Below are positions 34,816 to 44,224 of a DNA stretch of 64,000 nt, piece by piece. Location: positions 186,001-250,000 of the forward strand of contig NZ_JBBOOK010000001.1 of NCBI RefSeq assembly GCF_038003045.1, written 5' to 3'. Position numbers and translations under genes: made by a program. Source of the stretch: Sporosarcina sp. FSL W7-1349 (GTDB lineage: Bacteria; Bacillota; Bacilli; Bacillales_A; Planococcaceae). Each line of letters starts with the position of its first letter. The first letter of the stretch is position 1. The notes under the pieces were generated by a model that made no database searches, had not been told where the DNA came from, and saw only the letters and a program-made list of their open reading frames with translations.

Positions 34816-34852
34816 TAGTAGGCAACAATGCTGATAAGGGGGAGGAAATGGA

Positions 34853-36058
34853 ATGCGTAGCATTTTAGCTGTAAATGCGGGCAGTTCGTCGTTGAAGTTC
34901 CAATTGCTACAGATGCCGGTAGAAAAGGTAGTGGCAATCGGAAGAGTGGAACGGATCGGCTTGCCCGATGGAATTTTTCATATGGAGTCTGACAAGGGAG
35001 AAGTCGAAAGGATACTGGACATCCCCGACCATCAAAAAGCCGTGTCCCTATTATTAGAGGCGCTCATCGAGGATCGGATTGTCACTTCCTATGATGAAAT
35101 CGACGGAATCGGGCATCGGGTTGTCCATGGGGGCGAGGTTTTCAATGACTCCGTATTGATTACGGATGAAGTCGTGGAGAAATTGATAGAGCTCACCAGC
35201 TTGGCACCCCTCCATAATCCCGCCAATATTGTCGGGATTCAAGAATTTAAGAAAGCATTGCCCGATGTACCTTCGGTTGCCGTATTTGACACCGCTTTTC
35301 ATCAAACAATGCCGGAAAGCTCCTTTCTCTATCCATTGCCTTATGAATATTACGAGAAATACGGCATCCGGAAATACGGTTTCCATGGTACGAGCCATAA
35401 ATATGTGACAGAACGGGCAGCTCAAATTTTAAATAGGCCCCTCCAGGATACGCGCCTCATCTCTTGCCATCTAGGGAACGGTGCCAGCATCGCGGCGGTG
35501 GAAGGGGGCAGGTCGCTGGATACATCGATGGGCTTCACCCCGTTGGCGGGTGTGACGATGGGAACCCGCTCTGGAAACATTGACCCGGCCCTCATTCCGT
35601 ATATCATGGAGCAAACGGGGAAATCCGCAGAGGAAGTGATCGATGTGCTGAACAAACAATCCGGCATGTTGGCAGTTTCCGGGTTTTCCAGCGATTTACG
35701 GGATATTGAAATCGAAGCGACGAAAGGCAATCAGCGCGCACAACTGGCGCTGGACGTATTTGCGGACCGCATCCATAAGTATATCGGTTCCTATGCTGCC
35801 AGGATGGGCGGCGTGGACGCCATCCTTTTCACCGCCGGAATCGGGGAGAATAGTACGGTCATCCGCCGTAAAGTGTTGGAAGGCCTGGAGTTCATGGGTG
35901 TGTACTTCGATCCGGATTTGAATAAAATCAGAGGGAAAGAAGGCTATCTCAGTTTTCCATACTCTCCTGTAAAAGTGCTTGTGATTCCAACAAACGAAGA
36001 AGTGATGATTGCCCGGGATACGGTGCGTGTGGCTGGTCTTACTGCCTTGAAATCATAA
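34853..36058 (+). CDS. ackA: Acetate kinase, 401 aa
   Basis: Converts acetyl phosphate and ADP to acetate and ATP, the overflow acetate step. N-terminal phosphate motif [10 protein letters not shown] and the active His region [11 protein letters not shown] are present, and length is that of the family. AGGGGGAGG precedes the ATG. A terminator follows at once. Its last 60 or so bases have a diverged second copy at 40660-40728, beyond the AT-rich island. Confidence 0.97.
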   Translation: MRSILAVNAGSSSLKFQLLQMPVEKVVAIGRVERIGLPDGIFHMESDKGEVERILDIPDHQKAVSLLLEALIEDRIVTSYDEIDGIGHRVVHGGEVFNDSVLITDEVVEKLIELTSLAPLHNPANIVGIQEFKKALPDVPSVAVFDTAFHQTMPESSFLYPLPYEYYEKYGIRKYGFHGTSHKYVTERAAQILNRPLQDTRLISCHLGNGASIAAVEGGRSLDTSMGFTPLAGVTMGTRSGNIDPALIPYIMEQTGKSAEEVIDVLNKQSGMLAVSGFSSDLRDIEIEATKGNQRAQLALDVFADRIHKYIGSYAARMGGVDAILFTAGIGENSTVIRRKVLEGLEFMGVYFDPDLNKIRGKEGYLSFPYSPVKVLVIPTNEEVMIARDTVRVAGLTALKS

Positions 36059-36074
36059 CCGAAATTAGATTTGT

Positions 36075-36120
36075 ATAACCTTTCCAGAGTTCTGATAACT
36101 CTTGGGGAGGTTATTTTTTA
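36075..36120 (+). terminator. Terminator of ackA
   Basis: ATAACCT/AGGTTAT outer stem with inner AGTT/AACT arm and a T-run. Confidence 0.82.
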
Positions 36121-36134
36121 TTGCTTAGGCAATT

Positions 36135-36320
36135 TTAAAATTCAGGCATGTGGATACCCGCTTTTGTATAGCTGCATCCTAAGCGTTTCAGTAGTTTGGA
36201 GACACCTTCGGGAGTATAGGTTTCATCCAATTCCTGTTCAATCCATACAGCCACGAGTGGAAGGGTCCACGTGTATTTCGCTTTAAAGCCGACATCAACA
36301 GGTCGACGATTCGCCACCAC
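36135..36320 (-). pseudogene. IS630-family transposase remnant
   Basis: The minus-strand frame ends in a winged-helix pattern YTPEGVSKLLKRLGCSYTKAG, as in the N-terminal DNA-binding region of IS630/Tc1 transposases. Only about 60 codons remain and no DDE catalytic domain follows in any frame. No clear terminal repeats are visible. It sits at the left boundary of the island and may mark its past mobility. Confidence 0.6.
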
Positions 36321-36802
36321 GTCAGTTAAGGACCAATCCTTTTTTGATAGTTATCAGTTCTATACCCAAAAAGGTGGTTCCGATTCATTGGTTTGTTCTA
36401 TATAGACAATTTGTTGAGTAGAAGTTAAAGGAGAAGACGCAATTTCATAAAACTCGTTTCAGAGGGAAAAGAAAACAGGTGTATCTGTTTCTTCGGCAAA
36501 TTCTTATTTGAGACTTGCGAAAGAAGATGATTAAACTTCGTATAAATATGGACAATTATGCTGTGAGATATTATGACAAAACAAAATCAATTCCCCAAAT
36601 AAAGATTATATAAAAACTTGACTAGAGATACGAAAAGCATCTCCTTCAAGTTGGTGTATTGATCATTAGAGGGGATACCTTGTAATAATATTCATTGTTT
36701 GAGTGATGCTTACTACGGAAAAGTAATTTTTCCACATAAAAAATTCTCTTTAAAAAGTGAACAGTGTTTACTTTTTGGATTTTTTTTTGTAAAATTAAGA
36801 AA
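36321..36802. other. AT-rich gap with no recognised gene
   Basis: No frame with a ribosome site or protein-like composition was seen. It probably holds the promoter of the acyl-CoA dehydrogenase gene; a sequence near 36760-36795 is AT-rich and suits a promoter, but I cannot assign hexamers with confidence. Confidence 0.4.
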
Positions 36803-36816
36803 AAGGAGATGATTTG

Positions 36817-38382
36817 ATGATTGAAGTAGAAAAAAACGCAACGTACACTTTTGACGATTTTTTACGCCAACGCGCAGCATTGAATGATTTGAATAATCCA
36901 TTTCTTCAAAAGGTTTTAAAAGATTTAAATGAGTCTGGTTTTGATGAGCTGAAGAAAGCGCTAACACCATTCAGTGAAAAGCTATCGAATGAGTGGAGAA
37001 AAGCGACAGCAGAATATGCTCGTCCAGAAAATCATCCGAAAATTCGTCACTTTGATGCATACAATCGTCGCATTGATCGAATCATTCGACCAAAAGAGGC
37101 AGTGCAAGTAACGAACGAAATTTTTAAAGAAGCCGTATTTTCTGAAAAAAACTTACCATTTGAGGGAATCATAAAGCGCTATTTTTTACATGGTAATGGG
37201 GAAGCAGCTATTTCTTGTCCACTTGTTTGTTCGGATGGATTAATTGCATTAATTGAAGCCTTTTATGATGAGGTACCGGAGGAAGTACGACAGATTCATC
37301 GACATGTTAAAGAGGGAATTGATGGGGATTATGGTATGGGTTCGCAATATATGACGGAAATGCAAGGAGGATCTGATATTCCTGCTAACGTTTTAAAAGC
37401 TGTTCCTCATGGCAATGTCTATAAATTATATGGTCATAAATTCTTTTGTTCGGCTGTTCATTCGGAGTATGCGGTTGTAACGGCAAGAATCGAGAATACA
37501 GATAATGTGGCAGCATTTATTGTTCCTTCTTGGTTGCCAGGCAATAAAGAAAAAGAGATTCGTAACAATTATCAAATCAATCGCCTTAAATGGAAAATGG
37601 GAACGAGTGAATTACCATCTGGAGAAATTCAGTACGATGGAGCAATCGCTTATCAAATTGGTCCTGAAAATAAAGGGGTAGCATTAGCAGTTAGTTTAGT
37701 TTTAACAAGGTCGCGATTAGATATTGGCTTTGGAAGTGGCGCCTTTCTCATGCGTGCTGCAAGAGAAGCAAAGCTTTATACTTCTTTTAGAGATGTGTTT
37801 GGGCGCAAAATCGATCAATTTCCAATGGCAGCAGCTCAACTAGCAGACTTAGAATATGCGGCTAAGCGAACGGTAGCGACAGCTTTTCATATTTATAAAA
37901 AATTTGACAAAATGCAAGGTGAATCCGACATAGGGGTTTTTGCTTTACGTGAATTAATTTTATTACAAAAAATATATACGTCAAAAGAGACTGTAGAAAA
38001 ACTGCGTTTAGCGATTTCTATTTTTGGTGGAAATGGCGTTATTGAGGACTTTACTGATATTGCACGATTATTTAGAGATAGTTTAGTCAATGAATTGTGG
38101 GAAGGACCAAGAAATGTATTGTTAGCGCAAATTTATCGAGATTTGCTAAAAGCGCAATGGCCATTGCAAGATATATTACAACAAATGTTTCCGCATCTTT
38201 CGGAAGAAGACATTGCCCGATATACAGAAGAAATTAAATCAATTGCAGCTATCAATTTAGTAGATATACCAAATGCTGAAAATATGAAGGCAGCTCGTCG
38301 TTGGGAAGCACTATGGGAAGAGTTGTTTGTTTCGTATCAGGAAGCAATTACAGAACCATATGAAAATTTACCAATTTTATAA
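36817..38382 (+). CDS. Acyl-CoA dehydrogenase, AidB-like, 521 aa
   Basis: Flavoprotein of the acyl-CoA dehydrogenase superfamily, longer than usual and resembling the AidB/isovaleryl group. The FAD-contact block YMTEMQGGSDIPANV and the C-terminal SIFGGNGVIEDFTDIARLFRD and LWEGPRNVL motifs are clear. The usual catalytic Glu position lies in NELWEG. It likely oxidises an acyl-CoA made by the next gene. AAGGAG and ATG at 36817 set the start. Codon use is AT-rich, unlike flanking core genes, indicating transfer. Confidence 0.9.
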   Translation: MIEVEKNATYTFDDFLRQRAALNDLNNPFLQKVLKDLNESGFDELKKALTPFSEKLSNEWRKATAEYARPENHPKIRHFDAYNRRIDRIIRPKEAVQVTNEIFKEAVFSEKNLPFEGIIKRYFLHGNGEAAISCPLVCSDGLIALIEAFYDEVPEEVRQIHRHVKEGIDGDYGMGSQYMTEMQGGSDIPANVLKAVPHGNVYKLYGHKFFCSAVHSEYAVVTARIENTDNVAAFIVPSWLPGNKEKEIRNNYQINRLKWKMGTSELPSGEIQYDGAIAYQIGPENKGVALAVSLVLTRSRLDIGFGSGAFLMRAAREAKLYTSFRDVFGRKIDQFPMAAAQLADLEYAAKRTVATAFHIYKKFDKMQGESDIGVFALRELILLQKIYTSKETVEKLRLAISIFGGNGVIEDFTDIARLFRDSLVNELWEGPRNVLLAQIYRDLLKAQWPLQDILQQMFPHLSEEDIARYTEEIKSIAAINLVDIPNAENMKAARRWEALWEELFVSYQEAITEPYENLPIL

Positions 38383-38399
38383 TAAAAGGGGATGGAGTT

Positions 38400-39869
38400 A
38401 TGAATATTGGTCAAGTTTTAGCAAGTCGAGCGATATTATCGGGAGAGAAGGTAGGGTTTATTCACAACGAAAAACACATTACGTTTGCTGAAATGAATGC
38501 ACGAGCTAATAGCGTTTCACAATTTTTACAACAGCAGGGATTAAAAGCAGGCGATAAAATTGCCCTACTTTGCAAAAATAATGAACATGTAGTTGCAACA
38601 TTTTTTAGTGCTGCAAAATTAGGCATTGTAACAGTTGTTTTGAATCACCGTCTTCAATTAGGTGAACTGCAGTATATTTTAGATCATAGTGATGCACAAT
38701 TATTAGTGTATGATGAAGGATTTAAGGAAGAAGCTTTGAACTTACCTTTAGCGCACATTGGTACAGATGAACTGCAAGCAATTTACACAAATACTGCACC
38801 AGAGCCGACATATGTGACTGCGGATCATGATCCGATCATCATGATGTATACCTCTGGCACAACAGGAAAACCAAAAGGTGTGCTCATTTCACATATTAAT
38901 TTACAAGCCGCATCCATTGGTTTAAGCCATACGATAGATTGGTGGGAGCAGGACCGTTTTTTAATGGTTGCACCATTCTTCCATATTGGTGGATTTGCGC
39001 CACTTGTGACAAATGTCCACGTAGGGGCAACGATGGTTTTAATGGAGGATTTCCATCCAGTTGAAGCTTGGAAATCGATTCAAGCGCATCAAATTACAAC
39101 AATGATGACGGTTCCTGCCATGTTAACTTTTATGCTGCAAACATATCCTATGGTGGAAGCGGATTTATCATCCCTTCGCACGATTTCTTGTGGCGCCTCT
39201 GTTGTACCGGCACCGTTAATTTTAGGTTTTAGACAACTTGGTGTACCTATTCAACAGGTGTATGGTGTAACAGAATTTACAGGTGGTGTATCGTTTTGGA
39301 AAGAATCGCAAAATAAAGAAAAATTTAATTCGACAGGTAAAGCAGTCATGCAGTGTAACATTCGTATTGTGGATATCGAAACGAATGAGCCTGTTCCTTC
39401 AGGTACAATTGGTGAAATTGTGCTTAGTGGACCACAAGTTTTCGTAGGCTACTACAAAAATAAGGAAAGCTATCAGCAAACTGTACGAAATGGGGAACTC
39501 TATACAGGGGATGTAGGCTATTTTGATGATGAGGGCTTTTTGTATGTAGTGGATCGTTTGAAAGATATGATTATTAGTGGTGGAGAAAATATTTATTCAG
39601 CAGAACTGGAATTTGTATTGGCTCAGCATCCAGCAGTTGCAGAAGTAGCGGTTGTCGGTGTATCAAATGAGCAGTGGGGCGAGGTGCCACGTGCGTATAT
39701 AGTTGTTAGAGAAGGACAATCTGTATCAGAATCGGAAATCATCGCTTTCTGTAAAGAAAGACTAGCATCCTATAAAAGTGTGAAAGAAGTTGCATTTATA
39801 GCGCAATTACCACGTAATGCGGTTGGGAAAATTCTTAAAACACATTTAAAAGTGGCAGATCCAATTTAA
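38400..39869 (+). CDS. Fatty-acid/aromatic acid CoA ligase (AMP-forming), 489 aa
   Basis: ANL-superfamily ligase: YTSGTTGKPKG near residue 150, YGVTEFTG, GELYTGDVG and C-terminal NAVGKILK with the catalytic Lys. It would supply acyl-CoA to the dehydrogenase 17 bp upstream; the pair makes a two-gene unit. The acid could be a fatty, branched or aromatic acid; the sequence does not decide. AT-rich composition as for its neighbour. Confidence 0.92.
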   Translation: MNIGQVLASRAILSGEKVGFIHNEKHITFAEMNARANSVSQFLQQQGLKAGDKIALLCKNNEHVVATFFSAAKLGIVTVVLNHRLQLGELQYILDHSDAQLLVYDEGFKEEALNLPLAHIGTDELQAIYTNTAPEPTYVTADHDPIIMMYTSGTTGKPKGVLISHINLQAASIGLSHTIDWWEQDRFLMVAPFFHIGGFAPLVTNVHVGATMVLMEDFHPVEAWKSIQAHQITTMMTVPAMLTFMLQTYPMVEADLSSLRTISCGASVVPAPLILGFRQLGVPIQQVYGVTEFTGGVSFWKESQNKEKFNSTGKAVMQCNIRIVDIETNEPVPSGTIGEIVLSGPQVFVGYYKNKESYQQTVRNGELYTGDVGYFDDEGFLYVVDRLKDMIISGGENIYSAELEFVLAQHPAVAEVAVVGVSNEQWGEVPRAYIVVREGQSVSESEIIAFCKERLASYKSVKEVAFIAQLPRNAVGKILKTHLKVADPI

Positions 39870-39909
39870 AATTTAAAAGGTGATAGAGTACGATTCTCTA
39901 TCACCTTGC

Positions 39910-40455
39910 TTATAATCTTTTTTTCAAGTGCCCGACATAATAATCAGCTAGCTTTTGAATGGCTTCAAGAGTGAATTCAGAGTTTCGATTTGGAATTTTT
40001 TTATAAGAAATGATTAATCCATTTAATGTGGAAAACAGTAGCTGTGCTTCGATTTTTGAATTTTCTCCAGAAATCTTTTCTTCAAGTAATTGAAGGAATT
40101 GTGCGATTTCATTTGAAATTGGTAAATAATTTTTTGTATGATCTTGGTCTAGTGTGAAATAAGTCATAATTTCAAATAACACTTCTGAAGTAAACATATG
40201 ATGTAAATATACTTGTACAAATTCCTCTAAGTCTTCAGTTAATAGTAATGCTTCTAATAACTCATGACTTGCATATTGCATTGCTGCATAATACAGATCT
40301 TCTTGTGTAGCAAAATATTTATAAATCAATGCAGGTGAAATACCAGCGGCTTTTGCAATTTGACGGATGGTAACGTTTTTAAATGAATTTTTACTAAATA
40401 ATTTTATTGATTCTTTTAAGATATTTTGCTTTGAGCGTTCGCCTTTTGTAGTCAT
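39910..40455 (-). CDS. TetR/AcrR family regulator, 181 aa
   Basis: N-terminal HTH: TKGERSKQNILKESIKLFSKNSFKNVTIRQIAKAAGISPALIYKYFATQEDLYY (given in part; residues 2 to 56), typical of TetR. The C-terminal ligand domain is unassigned. It is convergent with the ligase, and probably senses an acyl-CoA and represses the dehydrogenase-ligase unit (inference from similar FadR/TetR loci). A hairpin was not seen between the convergent ends. Confidence 0.9.
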   Translation of the reverse strand: MTTKGERSKQNILKESIKLFSKNSFKNVTIRQIAKAAGISPALIYKYFATQEDLYYAAMQYASHELLEALLLTEDLEEFVQVYLHHMFTSEVLFEIMTYFTLDQDHTKNYLPISNEIAQFLQLLEEKISGENSKIEAQLLFSTLNGLIISYKKIPNRNSEFTLEAIQKLADYYVGHLKKRL

Positions 40456-40659
40456 ATATTCTCCTCTTTAACCGAGTAAATAGCAAATTGAGTATAGTTG
40501 TTTTATTATAACGACAAACACGGAATTTCTAAAGGCAAGGTGTATAATATAAAAGAAAGGAAATCATAACCATTTTATAATCCCTGATGAAACCACGACC
40601 GAAATGGTATTCTAAGAGTACAGAATACGTGTTATATCAACGGTTTCGGTTATACAAAT

Positions 40660-40728
40660 GTCTGCTCGTCCTCCCAACGAACGAAAAAGTGATGATTGCC
40701 CGGGATACGGTGCGTGTGGCTGGTCTTT
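40660..40728 (+). pseudogene. Second, diverged copy of the ackA 3' end
   Basis: In one frame this encodes [22 protein letters not shown] then a stop (given in parts: [22 protein letters not shown]), against the real C-terminus [27 protein letters not shown]. About 40 bases from gtgatgattgcccgg onward are identical between the copies, with several changes on each side. No upstream ackA coding remains. It sits at the right edge of the island. Confidence 0.8.
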
Positions 40729-40838
40729 GACTGGAATCGCGAAATAAATTAACAAGTTTCCGCGTTATCATGTCAAATTCAAGGTGTCCGAGCGTAAAAT
40801 GGCCAGATTCTGAAACCATAAAAAGCATATTCTCGATA

Positions 40839-40877
40839 AAAAACCGTCCGTCTCTTTTTCGAGAGCGGACGGTTTTC
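40839..40877. terminator. Terminator of the universal stress protein gene (bidirectional)
   Basis: AAAACCGTCCG and CGGACGGTTTT form an 11-bp stem including A and T ends. Confidence 0.88.
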
Positions 40878-40880
40878 CTC

Positions 40881-41327
40881 TTATTCTTCAGGCGTGCGGA
40901 TGACAAGAACGTCACATTTTGCAGAACGGACGATATTTTCGGAAACGCTGCCGATTAGGAAGCGCTCGACTTTATTAAGTCCGGTTGCTCCACAGATGAT
41001 CAGATCCGCATTGACTTTTGTAGAGAGGTCACGGGAGATCATTGTTTTCGGAGAGCCGTACTCGACGATCGTATTGACGTTTTTGATGCCAGCTTTTTCA
41101 GCTTCCGCTTTGTATTCTGTCAATAATTCTTCCGCAAACTTCTGCGCTCTTTCCGCAATGGACCGATCGTATGCTTCGACAGCTGCATAGGAACGTGTAT
41201 CGATGATGTTGACAAGGTTCAACGTAGCTTCGTTCCGGTCAGCGATACCCACCGCTTTTTTGAAAGCCCATTCCGACTCCTTGGAACCGTCCACTGCTAC
41301 GATAATTTGTTTGTATACCAATGTCAT
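40881..41327 (-). CDS. Universal stress protein UspA family, 148 aa
   Basis: Alpha/beta nucleotide-binding fold. The N-terminal IIVAVDGSKESEWAFKKA and the ATP-binding motif GATGLNKVERFLIGSVSENIVRSA (G-2x-G-9x-G-S pattern, residues about 113 to 136) show the ATP-binding subtype. The ATG at 41327 has GGAG upstream at 8 nt; a GTG at 41336 is the alternative. Cytosolic stress-related protein of unknown detailed role. Divergent from ald. Confidence 0.93.
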   Translation of the reverse strand: MTLVYKQIIVAVDGSKESEWAFKKAVGIADRNEATLNLVNIIDTRSYAAVEAYDRSIAERAQKFAEELLTEYKAEAEKAGIKNVNTIVEYGSPKTMISRDLSTKVNADLIICGATGLNKVERFLIGSVSENIVRSAKCDVLVIRTPEE

Positions 41328-41418
41328 GTTACCCACTCCATCCTATAAATTAATTCTTCTACTTCTCTACTTTGTTTCGACAGAGATTGACCAAATCCTT
41401 TTAAAAAAACGAAGATTT

Positions 41419-41447
41419 TTGTTAAAATTTTACGAAATTGTTACAAT
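41419..41447 (+). promoter_or_regulatory. Candidate sigma-A promoter of ald
   Basis: TTGTTA, 17-nt spacer, TACAAT; four and five matches of six. It implies an untranslated leader of about 145 nt before ald. Confidence 0.45.
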
Positions 41448-41600
41448 GCCCTACTTCGCTTTTCCAGGAATTTTTTAGAGACAAGTTTTTCTAAATTAAA
41501 GCAATGATATCGAAAATCTGATAAGATTGAAGAAACCGTGACCCAATTTGGATTTAGACGGGCCGCAAAATTGAATAACCTAATTTTAGGAGGAGTCACA

Positions 41601-42719
41601 ATGCTTATTGGAGTTCCAAAAGAGATTAAAAACAACGAGAACCGTGTTGCAATGACACCAGCAGGAGTTTTCAACTTGAAATCGGCAGGTCATGAAGTCC
41701 TGATTGAAACAGGAGCAGGTCTTGGTTCGAATTTTACGGACGAAGAATATAAGGAAGCGGGCGCAAAGATTGTCGACACAGGAGCGGAAGCATGGGATGT
41801 CGATATGGTAATGAAAGTAAAAGAGCCTTCTCCATCCGAATATGGCTACTTCCGCGAAGGACTGATCCTTTTTACATATTTACACTTGGCGCCTGAATTG
41901 GAGTTGACCAAAGCGCTTTTGGATAAAAAAATGATTGGCATTGCTTACGAAACCGTACAGCTCCCGAATAACTCGTTACCGCTTCTTGCACCGATGAGTG
42001 AAGTGGCTGGTCGGATGGCTATCCAAATCGGTTCGCAGTATTTGGAAAAAACGAAAGGCGGGAAAGGTATTCTGCTTTCTGGTGTACCTGGTGTCTCCCG
42101 TGGAAGCGTGGCCATTATCGGGGGTGGACAAGCTGGGACGAATGCGGCTCGTGTAGCAGTCGGCATGGGAGCGCAAGTCACAGTGCTTGACCTTTCTGTC
42201 GAACGACTTCGTCAATTGGATGACATCTTCGGTAATAGTATTCAAACGCTCGTATCCAATCCTTTCAATATCGCCAACGTGGTGAAAGATGCAGATGTCG
42301 TCATCGGCGCAGTATTGATACCGGGCGCGAAAGCTCCAACGCTGGTGACGGAAGAAATGGTGAAAGAGATGAAGCCTGGATCCGTCATCGTCGATATTGC
42401 CATTGACCAAGGCGGAATTTTTGCAACATCCGATCGGGTTACAACACATGATGATCCCGTTTATGTGAAGCACGACGTTGTCCATTACGCAGTGCCAAAT
42501 ATTCCGGGTGCGGTTCCTCAAACTTCTACAGTCGCTTTGACGAATATGACCGTCCCGTATGCGCTGCAAATCGCGAATAAAGGATTTAAGCAAGCGTGCC
42601 TAGACAATATTTCGCTTCAAAAAGGCATCAATACGCTGGATGGCTATGTGACATATCAAGCGGTCGCCGAAGCGCAAGGTCTTGAGTACGTGCCGGCTGC
42701 AACCTTACTGGAAGGGTAA
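41601..42719 (+). CDS. ald: Alanine dehydrogenase, 372 aa
   Basis: NAD-dependent interconversion of alanine with pyruvate and ammonia; in Bacillus needed for alanine use and normal sporulation. [20 protein letters not shown] at the N-terminus and the Rossmann block [22 protein letters not shown] (residues about 170 to 190) are typical. The ATG at 41601 follows TAGGAGGAG; the longer frame from 41538 is not supported. A terminator follows. Confidence 0.97.
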   Translation: MLIGVPKEIKNNENRVAMTPAGVFNLKSAGHEVLIETGAGLGSNFTDEEYKEAGAKIVDTGAEAWDVDMVMKVKEPSPSEYGYFREGLILFTYLHLAPELELTKALLDKKMIGIAYETVQLPNNSLPLLAPMSEVAGRMAIQIGSQYLEKTKGGKGILLSGVPGVSRGSVAIIGGGQAGTNAARVAVGMGAQVTVLDLSVERLRQLDDIFGNSIQTLVSNPFNIANVVKDADVVIGAVLIPGAKAPTLVTEEMVKEMKPGSVIVDIAIDQGGIFATSDRVTTHDDPVYVKHDVVHYAVPNIPGAVPQTSTVALTNMTVPYALQIANKGFKQACLDNISLQKGINTLDGYVTYQAVAEAQGLEYVPAATLLEG

Positions 42720-42752
42720 ATAAATCCATAGGTTAAAACAGTTTGACTAAGC

Positions 42753-42799
42753 AAGAGGATATGATGTTCATTATTTGAACGTCTATATCCTCTTTTTTT
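42753..42799 (+). terminator. Terminator of ald
   Basis: AAGAGGATAT and ATATCCTCTT outer stem, GTTCA/TGAAC inner arm and T8 run. Confidence 0.88.
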
Positions 42800-42900
42800 A
42801 TGCGTATTTGTTGTTCGAGGCTAAATTATTGAATTCGGATAGTCGTTAGGTATTCGGGCAAGATATGATTTCTTATATCGTTTTAGCAGGAGGGATTGAC

Positions 42901-44118
42901 GTGAGAATTTGGATTTTGTTATTGCTCACTTTCATCTGTTTTCATTTTTCGTCGACAGCAAGTGCCGAAGTCCCGCTGACCGCTGTATTTATCCGTGATC
43001 ATCAGTTATGGCTCAAAAAGGATGACCAAGAAATACAACTTACAAAAGACCGATATGTATACGGTCCGAAATGGTCGTATGACGGCCGCTTCATTGGATT
43101 TATTGATGGAGATGAAAAGGGAGAGAAATCGGATTTATTCATTTATGATACAAAGGAAAAAGATAGCTACCAACCTTACGTAAGGGTCGTCACATCTGAT
43201 TTTAAATGGGCACCGAATAAAAATCAGTTGGCCTATACTGAACAAGGTTTATTAAATGTTACAAAAACAAAGAATGGCCGGCCGCAAGGATTTGAAAATG
43301 TCTCGTTAGGTGTTAGTGGTTTTGAATGGTTTCCGAACGGGCAAGAATTCATTGTTTCCTCTCAGTCCAACTTACTTCCTACTGGATGGAGTCCGATCCC
43401 GCTTTTTAGAATTCCAGTGGATGCCAATCTTGCTAAAGATAAAATAAAGCCTTTTTATACGATCCAAACTGAAGAACCTGACTTATTTGGGATTGATGCC
43501 GATTATTTCAAGTGGAGTTTTGATGGAAAGTGGGTTAGCTTTTTAGTTCTTCCTACAGCCTCTTGGTCCATGGACAGTAATACGTTAAGTGTTTTATCCT
43601 CACAAGGAAAACATTTTCAAGCAGTGGGGAAAATGTTAGGGTATCAAGATTGGTTTCAGTGGGCTCCTTCTGCCAATCAATTGGCTTATATTTCAGGAGA
43701 AGGAAGATTTTTTGTTGAAAACAAGAACTTGACGATTGCCAAAATCCCGATTGTTAAACAACAAAAAGAATACACACCTAAAGGATTTGTAGATCTTGAT
43801 TTGGAATGGTTCTCGGAAGACTTGGTCATTGTGGCTCGTGCGACAGAAAATAAGGAGTGGAAAGAAGGACCTGTACCAACTATGTTCACATCACTTTACG
43901 CTATAAATATAAGGACGGGAGAGCAGAAACAAATCTCATTTCCAGAGAAGGATGAACTTGACGAAAATCCCCAAGTTGCTGGACACTATCTTACTTGGTT
44001 TCGAAAAAGGGAAGGGCAAACTAAAGGAGATGTATGGGTGAAAAATGCTTTAAATGGTCAAGAGAATATGTGGCTTGAAAATGTAGATTACGCCCCAACG
44101 TTTTTTACGCCGGAATAA
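42901..44118 (+). CDS. Secreted TolB-like beta-propeller protein, 405 aa
   Basis: Signal peptide MRIWILLLLTFICFHFSSTASA with likely cleavage after TASA. The rest is a series of WD40/TolB-like blades with the recurrent pattern W-aromatic-D/N-G, such as PKWSYDGRFIGFID, FKWAPNKNQLAY, FKWSFDGKWVSFL and FQWAPSANQLAYI. No enzyme domain follows. GTG start at 42901 with GGAGG 7 to 8 nt upstream. It is AT-richer than its neighbours. Function unknown. Confidence 0.85.
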   Translation: MRIWILLLLTFICFHFSSTASAEVPLTAVFIRDHQLWLKKDDQEIQLTKDRYVYGPKWSYDGRFIGFIDGDEKGEKSDLFIYDTKEKDSYQPYVRVVTSDFKWAPNKNQLAYTEQGLLNVTKTKNGRPQGFENVSLGVSGFEWFPNGQEFIVSSQSNLLPTGWSPIPLFRIPVDANLAKDKIKPFYTIQTEEPDLFGIDADYFKWSFDGKWVSFLVLPTASWSMDSNTLSVLSSQGKHFQAVGKMLGYQDWFQWAPSANQLAYISGEGRFFVENKNLTIAKIPIVKQQKEYTPKGFVDLDLEWFSEDLVIVARATENKEWKEGPVPTMFTSLYAINIRTGEQKQISFPEKDELDENPQVAGHYLTWFRKREGQTKGDVWVKNALNGQENMWLENVDYAPTFFTPE

Positions 44119-44154
44119 AGTTCTTAATTTCAGCAAGCAGGCATGTTAATTGAG

Positions 44155-44214
44155 GAAAAAAGAAAGGGGCTGTCTAGAAAATCTGTTCGGGTATATAACT
44201 TTTCAGACAACCCC
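44155..44214 (-). terminator. Terminator of the M24 peptidase gene
   Basis: GGGG-TGTCT-GAAAA pairs with TTTTC-GACA-CCCC; on the minus strand it runs into a T-rich stretch. Confidence 0.75.
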
Positions 44215-44224
44215 GCGCCTTAAT

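Noticed and set aside
42865..42900. Upstream extension of the beta-propeller protein
   Set aside because: The GTG at 42901 has the ribosome site and directly begins a proper signal peptide.
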